Assembly: GCA_024635475.1 (NCBI GenBank)
Contig: JAGXIW010000003.1
Coordinates: 496,001-560,000, forward strand
Reading direction: 5' to 3'
Length of the DNA stretch: 64,000 nucleotides
From: a bacterium
GTDB taxonomy: Bacteria > Patescibacteriota > Gracilibacteria > BD1-5 > UBA6164
Positions 32,715 to 44,060 of this stretch are shown piece after piece (the stretch's first letter is position 1; each line of letters opens with the position of its first letter). Below the pieces are notes generated by a model that was given only the letters and a program-made list of their open reading frames with translations, ran no database searches and was not told the DNA's origin. Made by a program: the position numbers and the translations under genes.

Positions 32715-32752
32715 TTTTCAAATTTAGTTTGGATATACATTAAATTTGAAAA
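32715..32752. promoter_or_regulatory. Inverted repeat in the serS / flavoprotein divergent region
   Basis: Perfect 12-bp arms TTTTCAAATTTA / TAAATTTGAAAA with a 14-base spacer, 51 bases before the flavoprotein ATG. It could be an operator or a structured leader; no known regulator is recognised. Confidence 0.4.
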
Positions 32753-32802
32753 TATCGATTTTTTACTTACAATAAAAGGAAATTAATCTTAAGGAATTAT
32801 TG

Positions 32803-34428
32803 ATGAAAAAATATATAAAAATAGAAGAAATTAAATTGAATCTAAATGATCCTGAAAATTTACTTCAAGAAAAAATCGTAGAAATATTAGGAATAAAAAA
32901 AGAAGATATTTTAAATTTTAAGATTGCAAAAAAGGCTATTGATTCAAGAAATAAAAGAAATATAATCTTTGTTTATTCTGTTTTAGTTAATATAAAAAAC
33001 CAAGAAAAAAATTTTCAAAATCTAGATAAATTAAGTGAACAAATAAAAATTAATCTCAAAAAACATAAAGTAAGAATTGAAGAAGAATTTATCTACGAGA
33101 TTAAAAAAATAAAAAATAAACCTAAAAATTCTCCGATAATAATAGGTTCTTGACCGGCTTGATTATTTTGTGCTTTGGTTTTGGCAGAAGCTTGAATGAA
33201 TCCTATAATAGTAGAGAGATGAAAAAAAGTAGATGAGAGAATCAAAGATGTGGAATTGTTTACTAGTACTTGATTACTCAACAACAACTCAAATATACAA
33301 TTTGGTGAATGATGAGCAGGTACTTTTTCAGATGGGAAACTCTATACTCTTATAAATGATAGGAGGAGTAAATTTATATTTGAAGAATTTGTAAAAGCCG
33401 GAGCTCCTGAGGAAATAATTTATGATGCAAAACCTCATATATGAACAGATAAACTTAGGATACTCGTAAAAAATCTGAGAAAAAAGATTATCTCTTTAGG
33501 ATGAACTTTTAGGTTTGAAACTTGTTTGACTGATATAGAAATAGTAGAAAATAAACTTAAATCTATAATTTTGAATAATAAAGAAAAACTAGAAACTTCT
33601 GATTTGATTTTGGCTATATGACATTCTGCTCGTGATACTTTAGAAATGCTTTACAATAAGTGAGTAGAAATGAAAGCAAAACCATTTGCTATGTGAGTCA
33701 GAATTGAACATGATGCAAATTTGATCAATAAATCTCAATATTGAGATAATTATAATAATAAAAAACTTTGAACAGCTAGATATAAATTAGTAACTCATAA
33801 CGAAAAAGAAAGATCAGTTTACACTTTTTGTATGTGTCCTGGTGGTTATGTAGTGCCTGCTTCAAGCGAAGAAAATAGGCTTTGTCTAAATGGGATGAGT
33901 GAGTATGCACAAGATAGTGGTATATCAAATAGTGCATTACTTGTGCCTGTTAATCCTTTAGATTTTGGATCTAATCATCCATTAGCTTGAATTGCATTTC
34001 AAAGATTTTGGGAAGAAAAAGCTTTTGTTCAAGGGGGAAGTGATTATAAAGCTCCTGCACAATTAGTTGGAGATTTCTTAGCAAAAAGACCATCAAAGCA
34101 TATATGAAAAATATCTTCAACTTATAAACCGTGAATAAAACTTACTTCACTTGATGAGTGTCTTCCAGAATTTATAACAAAAGCTCTTAGAATTGCATTA
34201 CCAGAACTTGATAAAAAAATCAGATGATTTGCAAGTAGTGATGCTATACTTACTGCTATTGAAGCAAGGAGTAGTTCAGTAGTTAGATTTGCGAGAGATG
34301 AAAATGGTGAATCAAATATAGCTTGAATTTACCCCAGCGGAGAGTGAGCTTGATATGCTGGGGGAATAACTTCTTCAGCTATTGATTGATTAAAAATTGG
34401 GGAGAGTATAGTAGGGAAGTATGTTTAA
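32803..34428 (+). CDS. FAD-dependent dehydrogenase-like protein (COG2509 type)
   Basis: A 541-residue flavoprotein. An N-terminal domain (about 1-100) precedes the dinucleotide-binding fold PIIIGSGPAGLFCALVLAEA (about 105-124). Then come IQFGEGGAGTFSDGKLYTL, LILAIGHSARDT, CMCPGGYVVPASSE and a C-terminal IYPSGEGAGYAGGITSSA. This ordered set matches the uncharacterised NAD(FAD)-utilising dehydrogenase group COG2509. The reaction is unknown. ATG at 32803 is preceded by AAGGA; a TTG one codon earlier is an alternative. Confidence 0.88.
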
Positions 34429-34486
34429 ATATATAACACATTTAATTTAAATTATAAAAAAATAATAAGTATACTTTTCTAAATAA

Positions 34487-34813
34487 ATTAACACACCACT
34501 ACATAAATGAAAAAAATATAATATTTGAATATTTACAGGTTATGTAGAATGAATTTTATTAGATGAAAACAATATAAATTCAGAAACAGAAAAAAATATT
34601 ATTTTATATACAAAAATATTGTCACCTGAATTAACTAAATATTTTCCAATTATAAAATGAATAATTTCAGAAAAATGAAGATATCTATCACATCTTTCCA
34701 TAGTTGCTCGTGAAAACAAAATTCCTGTGGTTATATCTTCAGGCATGAATAACTATAATTTATGAGATTATATTATAATTGATTGAAGTAATTGAAAAAT
34801 AATAAAAATATAA
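34487..34813 (+). CDS. Stand-alone PEP-utilising enzyme mobile (swivelling His) domain, no clear start codon
   Basis: From about 34538 the frame reads TGYVEGILLDE, then SEKGRYLSHLSIVARENKIP, VVISSGMN and IIIDGSNGKIIKI. This is the phosphohistidine swivel domain of PEP synthase/PPDK (G-G-x-x-S-H-x-A-I-V-A-R-E with the phospho-acceptor His). The open frame begins after a stop at 34484 but contains no ATG, GTG or TTG before the domain. It may start at a non-canonical codon (ATT), or be a fragment of a lost enzyme. The next gene starts 2 bases after it. Confidence 0.6.
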
Positions 34814-34815
34814 TT

Positions 34816-35934
34816 ATGAAATATATATTAGTAATACTTTTTTTCTCAATATCAATTCTAACATTTGATTTATATGTTATAAATTATCACTATTATGATA
34901 ATTATAGTTTTAATAATTTTATAAATAATAAATTAATAAAAAACAATGCTTGTTATGTTAAAAATAATAGATTATTGAATAAAGATAGTCATATTAATAT
35001 CACATTTTTATGAGATGTAATGATATGATGAAGAGTGAGAGATGCAATAAATAAAAAATGATATGAATATGTATTTTCTTGAACACAAGATTTTTTATCA
35101 AAAAAAGATTTATTAGTACTGAATCTAGAGACTTCAGTTACAGAATCTAACAAAAAAAAGAATAAAACATATACTTTTAAAGCTGATAAATATCATTTAA
35201 ATGGATTAAAATCGTTTAATAAAAAGATATATGTAAATTTAGCTAATAATCATGTGTGAGATTTTTGAGAAGAATGAATGATTGATACAATCAATAACTT
35301 AAATGAATATAATATTGATTTTTTTTGATTATGAAATAATATTAATGAGGCAAATAAAATAAAAATTATTACAATTGGAGATACAAAAATTTGATTAATT
35401 TGACAAAATTGTATTAATCCAATCTCTTTTAAGGCCTGAGAAAACAAGATCTGAACAGCTTTTTTCGATAAGGTAATATTGAAAAATGAGATAGACAAAG
35501 CAAGACTAGACAATGTAGATTTACTTATATTGAATTGACATTGTTGAATCGAATATTCAAATTCGCCTAATAAAACACAAATAGATTATTATCATTATGC
35601 TATTGATAATGGTATTGATTTGATTATTTGACACCATCCTCATTGGTATCAATGAATAGAAAAATATAAGTGAAAAATTATTTTTTACAGTTTAGGTGAT
35701 TATGTATTTGATATATTTAGATGAAGAAGAACCCAAGAAGGTATAATTGCGGATATTTTTATAAAAAATAAAAAAATAAATAAAATTAATATAGAAGCAG
35801 TTCATATATACGATTATTGAAATACAAAACTAGCAACAAGTGAACAAAAAAAAGTGATATTAGATGAGTTACAATTGTTAAGTGATAAGTTATCTGATAT
35901 TAAAACAATTAAATATTGATTTATAGATTTATAA
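34816..35934 (+). CDS. CapA-family (poly-gamma-glutamate synthesis-type) protein
   Basis: A 372-residue protein with an N-terminal membrane anchor (about 4-25) and an extracytoplasmic metallophosphoesterase-like CapA domain. Motifs are NITFLGDVMIGGRV, LLVLNLETSVT, VNLANNHVGDFGEEG, LILNGHCGIEYS, IIGHHPHWYQGIE and IFYSLGDYVFD. Members act in poly-gamma-glutamate capsule production, but no capB or capC gene is present, so the substrate is open. Starting at ATG 34816 it follows the preceding ORF by 2 bases; a TTG at 34792 would add eight residues. Confidence 0.85.
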
Positions 35935-35954
35935 TTTTCTAACAAATAAAACTT

Positions 35955-36509
35955 ATGATATACATAATCCCAACTGATACTTGTTACTGAATAGCATGTT
36001 CATTAGATGATATAACAAATTATGAGAAAATATACAAAATAAAAAAAAGAAGTTTTGCAAAACCTATAGCTATTATGGTTTTGGATTTCAATTGGTTAAA
36101 AACTAATACTACACTAAATGATAAGCAAATTGAGTTTCTAAAAAATTATAATAAACCTTTTACTGTGCTTACAAATTCAGTTCCAATATCTCTATGGTTA
36201 AATTATGAATCAGAAAACTGAGAATGATTTCAAAATAGAGATATGTACAAAAAAATCGCACTTAGAGTAGCTCATAATGATGCACAAAAGAAATTAATAA
36301 AAGAAATTTGACCTATATTTTTAACAAGTGCAAATACTTCCGGAGAAAAAGAAATTTACAAAAAAGAAGAGATAAAAGAAGCTTTTAGTTATTATCTTGA
36401 GAAAAAAATAGTAGAAATATTACCATGAGAAGTCGGGAACAATAAATCATCAGATATATTTGAATTTTCTTGAGATGGACTTTGAATTAGATATTTGAGG
36501 AAAAATTAG
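35955..36509 (+). CDS. tsaC: Sua5/YciO/YrdC family protein, threonylcarbamoyl-AMP synthase-like
   Basis: A 184-residue protein that probably makes the threonylcarbamoyl-AMP intermediate of the t6A37 tRNA modification. It starts IYIIPTDTCYGIACSLDD (the family's P-T-D-T-x-Y-G-[IL] motif). It continues with IYKIKKRSFAKPIAIMV (K-x-R-x-x-x-K-P), ALRVAHND and FLTSANTSGE (S-A-N-x-S-G). Length fits TsaC. A general YciO-like protein is the alternative. Confidence 0.9.
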
Positions 36510-36514
36510 AAAAC

Positions 36515-37639
36515 TTATTTTATAAACTTATTTTCTTTTTCTCTTTTTAAAATATATGGTTTTAAAAATACTTTGATAATTGAAATAATTGGAATTGTAA
36601 ATAAAACTCAAGTTATTCAGAAAAGGGCTCATCATATAGACATTGATATTAAAACTATGAAAGGTGAAAGTGAAAGAGTTTTTCCCATTATGTATGGTAC
36701 TAAGAAATTTCATTCTATTTGTTGGATAATTAAGTATACTACTAAAACTCCTATAAATGCATTTAATCCAGATCATAGAGATATAGACAAAGCTAAAAAC
36801 ATAGAAATAAAAGTTCACAAGAAAGGTATAAACTCCATAAATAAAGCTATTAAAGCAAGTGAAAGTATTCAACTGATATGAATTCAAAATATCTTTAAAA
36901 TAAGTAATCAAAACAAAGTTAGAAAAAACATTGCTATTCCTAATATTAATTGTCATTTTAACCATACTGTTAATATATGTATTACTTCTTTTTCATTATC
37001 AAAAACATATTCTGATAATCTTTTAGGTAACACAGCATAAAATACTTGTCTTGCATTTTTTCTTTCAAGTACTATAAAAATAGTAAATAAAAATAACAAA
37101 ACAAAGTTAAATATTCAAGACCCAACTGAAAATATAAATCAAGCTCAACTTGTTATAAAAGTCTTTAGGTTTCATCATAAAAATGTTGAAATCTGAGTTG
37201 AATTTTCTTTTATTAGAGTTAGTACTTGTTCTATATTTAAATTATTTATAAAGTTTTCAACAATTGGTGGTAATCAAAATCAATGAATTCAAGATTTATT
37301 ATATATATCAAGAAGATTATTTGCACCATCAGTAATCCAAGTTATAAGTACTAGGAATTGGTTAACTATTAGAGGAATTATCAAAAACATTATTAGTACA
37401 ACAACAAGAAGTAATCAAGCAAATATCAATATTATTCAAATCAAATCATTTATTTTCCACTTATTTAGTCTATTTAAAAGAGGTGAAAAAAGTACACTCA
37501 AAAATAATGATAATACAAGCAATACCAAGATATTTGAAATGTTATACAAAAACAAAACAAGAATTAATAATAAAATTACAGTTAAAACCTTTTTTACAAA
37601 ATAGCTATATTCTAGACTTTGTGCATCTTTTTCCTTCAT
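36515..37639 (-). CDS. AI-2E-family membrane transporter
   Basis: A 374-residue polytopic membrane protein with about seven to eight hydrophobic segments. Features of the AI-2E (UPF0118) family are the N-terminal SLFLSVLFSPLLNRLNKW, a long soluble loop, FTIFIVLERKN, and the C-terminal FMEFIPFLGTFISMF and IIQQIEGNFLVPYIMG. Family members export small solutes or ions (AI-2, Na+/H+ exchange), so the substrate is not predicted. Confidence 0.9.
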
Positions 37640-37758
37640 AATTTTTGATAGTTAGTGGTAATGAATCTATTTTACTTAAAAACCTTAAATTGCAAATTGA
37701 AAAGTTAAATATTTTGAGTAAAATATCTGAAGAAAAAGTATTTAAATTAATTTAATAT

Positions 37759-39087
37759 ATGGAAAACATAGAAATCATAGCTGATAAATTAACACAAATC
37801 TGAAAAAACTTATTTATAGTTTGATGATATGTAAGAGCTAAGATTTTGTGAATAGATTATAAATGAGATATAGATTTGACTACAGATGCAAATCCAGAGG
37901 AAATGGAAAAGGTTCTTTTTGTTGTGGCTGAAGTATGAAAAAAATATGGTACATTGGTAATAAGAGAATGAAATGAAGTTTTTGAAATAACAACTTTTAG
38001 AGAAGATATTTGAATTTTGGACAATAGAAAACCTGTAGAAGTAAAGTTTACTACGGATTTATATCTAGATGCAAAAAGAAGAGATTTTACTTTTAATTCT
38101 ATTTATTTTGATGTTCAAAATGATTTGTTTATAGATCCAGAAAATGGGATAGATGATTTTAAAAATAATATAATAAGATTTGTTTGAAATCCTACAGATA
38201 GGATAAATGAAGATGCTTTAAGGATTTTAAGATTTATAAGATTTAAAAATGCTTATAATTTGTCCTCAGCATTTGATAATTATTTTGATATATTAAAAGG
38301 CAATATAGATTTATTAAAAAATATAAGTACAGAGAGGATAAAAGATGAATTTGAGAAGATTTTATTGCTTGAAAATAATATACAAGCTTTAAAAGATCTA
38401 AAACAAATTTGATTTTTTGCTTTATTTTTTCCTGAAATTGATATCCTTGATAAAGTCTCTTGATGACCAAAATATCACCTGGAATGAGATGTGTGGACTC
38501 ATACATTGATGACTATAGGGGAGTTAAACAATATCTTTGAAAAATGATTTGATACATATGATAAAAATTGAAAAAGTATAATAAAGTATTTTGAAAATAC
38601 TGAGAAAATTATATTGTATCGGACTATGTTATTACACGATATTTGAAAATATGATACTTATGAAAAGTGTGATAATGGAAATTCACATTACTTAAATCAT
38701 GAACATATTTGAGTAGAAAAATTTAATGATATACAAAAAAGATTTATATTTACAAATAATCAAAAAGATATAATTTCTTGGTTAATAAATAATCACTTAA
38801 AAGTTTTCAAAGTGTCAGAAATGAGAATATTAAAAGCAAGGAAGATTATGATGCATAAATACTTTGAATATCTAATGGTTATCTGATTTTCAGATCATTT
38901 ATGAAGAATTCCAGCGAGTCAAGATTTGATAATCAACTTACAAGATTTTTATAAAGAGTTTTTATTAATATTAAAAGACAAAAAATTTCTTACTTGAAAA
39001 GATATTTTAGAGAAATATCCTGATTTAAAGTGATATAAAATAAAAGAAAGACTTGAAGCTATGAATGATAGGATATTGGGAGAGTAG
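37759..39087 (+). CDS. cca: CCA-adding tRNA nucleotidyltransferase with HD domain
   Basis: Adds or repairs the 3' CCA of tRNA. The 442-residue protein shows the nucleotidyltransferase motif LFIVGGYVRAKILG followed by GDIDLTT (the metal-binding D-x-D), RRDFTFNSIYFD and NPTDRINEDALRILRFIRF. An HD domain is visible at about 240-310 (GDVWTHTL, MLLHDIGK, HEHIGVE). Glycines in the first motif are TGA-coded. It converges on a tRNA gene. Confidence 0.94.
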
Positions 39088-39120
39088 GTTTTGTTGAATC
39101 CGTAAAAGACTTAAATAAAC

Positions 39121-39145
39121 AAAAAAACACCTCTAAAGGTGTTAT
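39121..39145 (-). terminator. Terminator of the tRNA-Arg gene
   Basis: On the minus strand AACACCT / AGGTGTT with a 4-base loop followed by a T-run, 15 bases past the tRNA 3' end. Confidence 0.7.
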
Positions 39146-39159
39146 TATCTCAGCGAGTA

Positions 39160-39235
39160 TGGTGCTCCCAGCAGGATTCGAACCCACGACCTCTAGGTCC
39201 GCGGCCTAGCGTTCTTCCAACTGAACTATGGGAGC
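39160..39235 (-). tRNA. tRNA-Arg (anticodon GCG) with C at position 33
   Basis: A 76-base cloverleaf. Acceptor stem is GCTCCCA / TGGGAGC, D arm GTTC AGTTGGAA GAAC, anticodon stem CTAGG / CCTAG, and T arm GTGGG TTCGAAT CCTGC (one G-T and one T-G pair), with A73 and encoded CCA. The 7-base anticodon loop is CCGCGGA, giving anticodon GCG (Arg codons CGC/CGU). Position 33 is C where U is almost universal. Confidence 0.85.
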
Positions 39236-39289
39236 AAAAAAGAAAAATCTGCTAAATTATAAATAAAAATCATCAAATAACAAATTTTT

Positions 39290-41647
39290 CTATAAATCTT
39301 TCTTGTCAATCATCGCTAAAGCTAGTTTTATATCTACATAATTTATATCTTGTCTTTCTTTATTTAATTCAGTTTTTATTTCTCATAGTTTAGTTAATTC
39401 CAATTTAGAAGTCAATAAAAACTCTTTTATAAATTTCAATCTTTTTAATTCTGAGAGTTTCATAACTTCATTTAATGGGATTTTTCAGTAACTATAAAGT
39501 CAGATTATATGTCATTCTATTGTTTGTTTTGTGAGTTCTCTTTGCTTTGTTATCTCATCAATTGAAAGTCATTTTGTGTACAATTCCAAAGTCTGAGTGT
39601 ATGTATCTATTTTTTCTACTTTTGTTATCTCTTTAAGTTTTTTTATTTTCTTTGTTTTTTCTTCTTTGGCTTTATCTAGAAATTTACTTGCTTTCATAAA
39701 TAGACTTGATTGTAAATCATCAATTTCTTCAAGTAAGATATTGTTATTGAAAATAGCCAATCTTCATCTTTCTGATAGTCATATTTTTGGGTATTGTCAG
39801 GCTGATTTGTATAGGAATCAAGAATTTATAAGTACTTCAAAAACTGATATAATTATATCTTTGTTATATTCTTCTAAAATAGCATAATCCTTGTCTAAAT
39901 CTAAATCCCATTCAGTGATTTTTTTCTCTTTACTTCAAACAAGTATAGAAGCCAATATATTACCTCAAAATCTATTATCGAATCTTTTAATAAATTCCAA
40001 AACTATAAAATATGCTGCTGTTTTTACGATTTCTTTGAAATTTCAATTAACAAGTTTTTTCTTGTCTATGCAATAATCACAAACTCCACAATTATCTCAT
40101 AGGTTTTTTATATCTTCTTCATCGCCAAAATATTCTAGTATAAATCTCTTTCTACAACCTGGTTTGAAAAGTAATTTTTTGATTTGTTCAAGTTTAAAAT
40201 AAGATTCATTTTTTAAAATATCTTGATGATCCCACAAAATAGGGATGTCTTTATGTTCTTTTTTTCATAAAGTTATAGTAATTCATCTTCATCTAAAATC
40301 TTCAGCTCATTCTTGTGCATCAAATCATCTTTTCATAACTCCATATTTTTCAAAGATTTTCACAATACTTCAGACTTTCATACCACTTTTTAATCCACTT
40401 TCTTTAGCAAGCTGATCATAAGTTCTAAGAATTTGGTGATCTTTTCATCCAAAAGCTGTGAAATCATGAAATATATAATCATAAAGTTTAAGTATATCTT
40501 CTTTCCCGGGATAAGCATTTTCTATAAAAAACTCTTGTATAATCGTGTCTTGATAAGATGCAATTACAATAGAATAACTTACTTTTCAATCTCTTCATGC
40601 TCTTCAAGCTTCTTGGTAATAGTTTTCTATACTTCCAGGCAAGTTATAATGAATTACATATCTGATATCTTTTTTATCTATTCACATACCAAAAGCATTG
40701 GTTGCGACTATCACATCATAACCTGAATCCATAAAATTATTTTGTTCTGATTCTCTATAGTTTGCTTTCATTTCTCCGGTATAAATTCAAGCATTGATTC
40801 ACTCATCTTTTAAGTGTTCATATACTTCTTTTACGGCTTTGATAGATGAACAATAGATTATTCAAAAAGGCGGAGTTTTTTTAATTATTTCAATTACTTT
40901 ATTAAGTTTATCTTCTTTTTTTGTTATTTCTCTTATGATAAAAACTAGATTTTTTCTATCAAATCATTTAGTGTACATCTTATAGTTTTTAAGCCCAAGC
41001 CTCAAAACTATATCTTCTCTTACTTTTTTTGTAGCTGTTGCCGTTAGTGCAACTGTAGGGAACCCTCACCCTAGCCCTCTCCCATAGGGCGAGGGAATAG
41101 AATCTCCTTCTTCATATTCATTTGAAAAGGGAGGTTTTTTTAAATCATCAATAAATCACTTTATCTTCATATAACTTGGTCTGAAATCATGTCACCATTG
41201 GCTTATACAATGAGCTTCATCGATAGCAATAAGGGAGATATCTACATTTTTAATCACTCTTAAAAAGTGCTCGTCGTGAAGTCTCTCTGGAGCTATGTAC
41301 AAAAACTTGATACATCTAGGTTCATCAGGTATATTTTGACTGATTTCATCTAATATAAATCTCTTGTCCACAACTGAAATACTTGAATTTATAAACTCGG
41401 TTCTGATTCCTAGTTCGTTTAATTTATCAACCTGATCTTTCATCAAGGAAATAAGAGGGGAAATGATGATAACAAGTCCAGGAAGCATAATTCCAGGGAA
41501 CTGAAAAGTCAGAGATTTACCTCATCAAGTAGGCATAAAAACAAGAGTATCATTTTTTGCGATGATACTTTCTATTATCTCGAGTTGTCATTCTCTAAAG
41601 TCTTCGAGTTTAAATTTGTCTTGGAGGATTTTTTGTAGGTTTTGCAT
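39290..41647 (-). CDS. recQ: ATP-dependent DNA helicase RecQ with a repeat-derived insertion
   Basis: A 785-residue 3'-5' helicase for recombination and fork repair. Motifs in order are FREGQLEIIES, Walker A [76 protein letters not shown] and YYQEAGRAGRDG. The zinc-binding Cys set (CRKRFI, then NCGVCDYC), an RQC region and a C-terminal helix-turn-helix (about 700-785) follow. Residues about 182-198 (around SIPSPYGRGLGGGF) are the translation of a GC-rich palindromic repeat placed between motifs II and III. Confidence 0.95.
41055..41104. repeat. GC-rich palindromic repeat inside recQ (in frame)
   Basis: GGGAACCCTCACCCTAGCCC, then TCTCCCATAGGGCGAGGG. It is much richer in GC than the flanks and adds about 16 residues to RecQ. 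Confidence 0.75.
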
Positions 41648-41665
41648 TTTGTTTTGGGGGATTAG

Positions 41666-42634
41666 TTATTCTTGTTTAAGTTTTTCTTCTATTAGTTCTT
41701 TTAATGCTTTTAGTTGTACTTTTTTATCTTCTTTTATTTTTTTAAATAATAAGCCATCTATTTGTTTTGCTAATTTTTTTAAATTTTTTTCAGATATTTT
41801 ATTAAGTTTATTTCATAATTTATTTTTTAATAAAGTTTTATATGTATTTTTCAGTTCTAATTGTTTTTCAATTATATTTTGTTTTTCTATTTTTTTCTTT
41901 TCTTCATCATCTTGCATTTTTTTATTAAATTCATCATTTTTCTTTTTGATTATGAAATCTTCATAAGATTCACAAATTTGCATTATTTTTTCATCAAATA
42001 TATTTAAATTTAATAAAGTATTATTATAAGAATCAATATCTATTATGTAGTCTTTGTATTTATCACGAATAGTTGTATCTATTTCAAGTAACTTATCATA
42101 AAAAGTATTATATGTTAATACTTGTAAAGAAGTAGTATCCATAGATGGATATTTTTGCTTTAGTTCAGTTTTTAATTTTGAGTATATAGTTCAATTATTA
42201 ATATACTCACTGTATAAAATTTCGATCTCAGTTTTCTTTCCATTAATTATATCTTTTCTGAGATCAAAATTATCTGTAAAATTATTTTTGTTATAACTCT
42301 GTATAATTTTATCTTTATATTTTTTTACAGTAGAAATAGAAATTAAAGTATTACAAAATCATCAATTTTTAATATGTTCCTCAATTTTGATAGTATGTTG
42401 TGTTATGAATTCATTAATTATACTTTCACTTCATTGATAATTTTGGTAATCTATTTTTATGTTATCAAAGTTTATACTATAATGACAATGATAGTTTCAT
42501 ATATATAAGGTTCATCAAAGATTATTATATTCTTGATGGCATCAATTTATATCAACATCTCATTGATGAGCATTTGTATTTAAAATAATACTTGAATTAA
42601 ATATAAGAAATAGTAAAATAAAATATTTGTGCAT
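41666..42634 (-). CDS. Secreted protein with an N-terminal YHYH-like His/Cys motif
   Basis: A 322-residue exported protein. The signal peptide covers about 1-22. Mature residues about 23-52 hold AHQGDVDINGCHQEYNN, then NYHCHY. This matches the small YHYH-type motif (H-x-x-G, D-x-x-G-C-H, Y-H-C-H) seen in secreted proteins and possibly binding metal. The rest is charged helix, and the end (GNKLNKISEKNLKKLAKQID, LKALKELIEEKL) resembles the C-terminal module of the 13287 and 18388 proteins. Enzymatic function unknown. Confidence 0.78.
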
Positions 42635-42678
42635 ATCTTTATAATTAATAATATAAAATTGTATATTTAAATAATAAT

Positions 42679-43098
42679 TTATTTATATAAATTAATACAT
42701 AAATCTTTAGATTTATTATAATTACTTTCTAAGTCTTCTCTAATTCAATTAACAATAGATTCAGGGACTCAGCATTCTCCATTATTTATTTGAGTTTCTG
42801 AAAATCAATAAGCTTTACAAGTTTTATTTTCTTTTTCAATTTTTAACTTTGAGTAAATATTATAGGCACTTGTAAGACAATTTTCTAATTTGTTATTTTT
42901 TTCTGAAATATTTTTATAGTTATTTATATCTAATTCAAGTTTTTCTATTTCTTTAGAAGTTTTAGATTTTTCTTTTTGCATTTCTGTAACTTGCTTTTCT
43001 AACCCACTAATTTTTTTGTCTTTTTCATCGTTCCAATCAATAGAGCAACTTGATAAAAGTAGTGATAAAGTTATTAATAAAGCAAATATTTTTTTCAT
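42679..43098 (-). CDS. Small coiled-coil lipoprotein
   Basis: A 139-residue protein with a lipobox (SLLLSSC, Cys at residue 18), a Lys/Glu coiled coil (about 25-75) and a Cys-containing C-terminal part (about 76-139, four Cys). No family recognised. Lipid anchoring outside the membrane is likely. Confidence 0.75.
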
Positions 43099-43132
43099 AT
43101 GTGAATTTTAATAAATAAATTATTTTTTAGTT

Positions 43133-43215
43133 TTGTCATTGCGAGTTTTTACGAAGCAATCTATTCATTATATTGTTTCATGTTCTCTGGATTGCTTCGT
43201 ATCTCGCAATGACAA
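43133..43215. repeat. Palindromic repeat, GTCATTGCGAG family
   Basis: Left arm TTGTCATTGCGAG with ACGAAGCAATC, right arm GGATTGCTTCGT with CTCGCAATGACAA, 32-base centre. The minus-strand KilA-N gene runs into it and takes its stop codon from it (43168-43170). Confidence 0.88.
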
Positions 43216-43992
43216 CTTTTTACCTCAATTAAACTTACTATTCACATCTAGTTTAATCAAAGACTTCATTTGAGTTATTGCAATTTTGTTTAGAGTTTCT
43301 AGTCTTTCGGATTGTTTGATTCACATTTTTATAAACTCTGCATTTAGACTTTCTAGGTTTGCTAAAATGATTAGTTGCTCTATATTTGCTTCATCTCGAA
43401 TATTTCATTTCTTAGAAGTATTGTTTTCTCTCCATTCTCTTGCTGTTGTTCCAAATAAAGCTTTGTTTAGTATATCTGCTTCATCAGAATAAACAAAATT
43501 TATTTCATTTTTAGAAAGTTCTTTTGGAATCAAGTTTTCTTTTATAGCATCAGTATGAATCTTGTAATTTACTTTTGTTAGAAATCTCTTTGCACTCCAA
43601 TCTAGAGTTTTAAATTCTTCTTGTTTTAGTCTTTGAAATTCTTTGATAAAATAAAGCCTAAATTCAACAGAAAGCCAATTTGCAAATTCAAAAGCTATAT
43701 CTTTATGAGCAAATGTTCATCAATATTTTCATGATTTTGATATTATTCAAATTGCATTTAATCAAGCTTCTTTTTTAAACACCTCGAATTCGAGGTGTTT
43801 AAAATCTGAATTATTTAAATTCTCCCATAATCATAAAAATTCAATAGTATTCCTATTTCTCATCCAATTTTGAATAATTTGTTCGCTTTTATTTCATTTA
43901 TGCTTCGCTATATCTGTTAAACTTATAAAATCATCATCTTTAAATTTTATAATTTTAATTTCAGTTCATAGAACTTTAACTTGTGGATTCAT
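43168..43992 (-). CDS. KilA-N domain protein ending in a palindromic repeat
   Basis: A 274-residue protein with an N-terminal KilA-N DNA-binding domain (about 10-115: DFISLTDIAKHKGNKSEQII, then NWMRNRNTIEFLGLWE, GGTFAHKDIAFEFANWLSVEF-type block). A helical C-terminal half follows. KilA-N proteins are common in phages and in host genomes as regulators, so mobile-element origin is possible. The last 15 residues (from KKLSLRDTKQS) and the stop are encoded by the repeat at 43133-43215. A 30-bp perfect palindrome lies inside the gene (43774-43803). Confidence 0.85.
43774..43803. repeat. 30-bp perfect palindrome within the KilA-N gene
   Basis: Arms TTTAAACACCTCGAA / TTCGAGGTGTTTAAA with no spacer, encoding part of FKHLEFEVFK. 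Confidence 0.9.
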
Positions 43993-44060
43993 AGATAAAA
44001 TTATTTTAATAATTTATATTAATTTTAATTATTGCAAATTCGCCATAATTAAGAAGAAAC

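Noticed and set aside
36528-36965. Separate overlapping genes on either strand within the AI-2E transporter
   Set aside because: They are alternative-frame readings of one continuous code-25 gene with transporter motifs.
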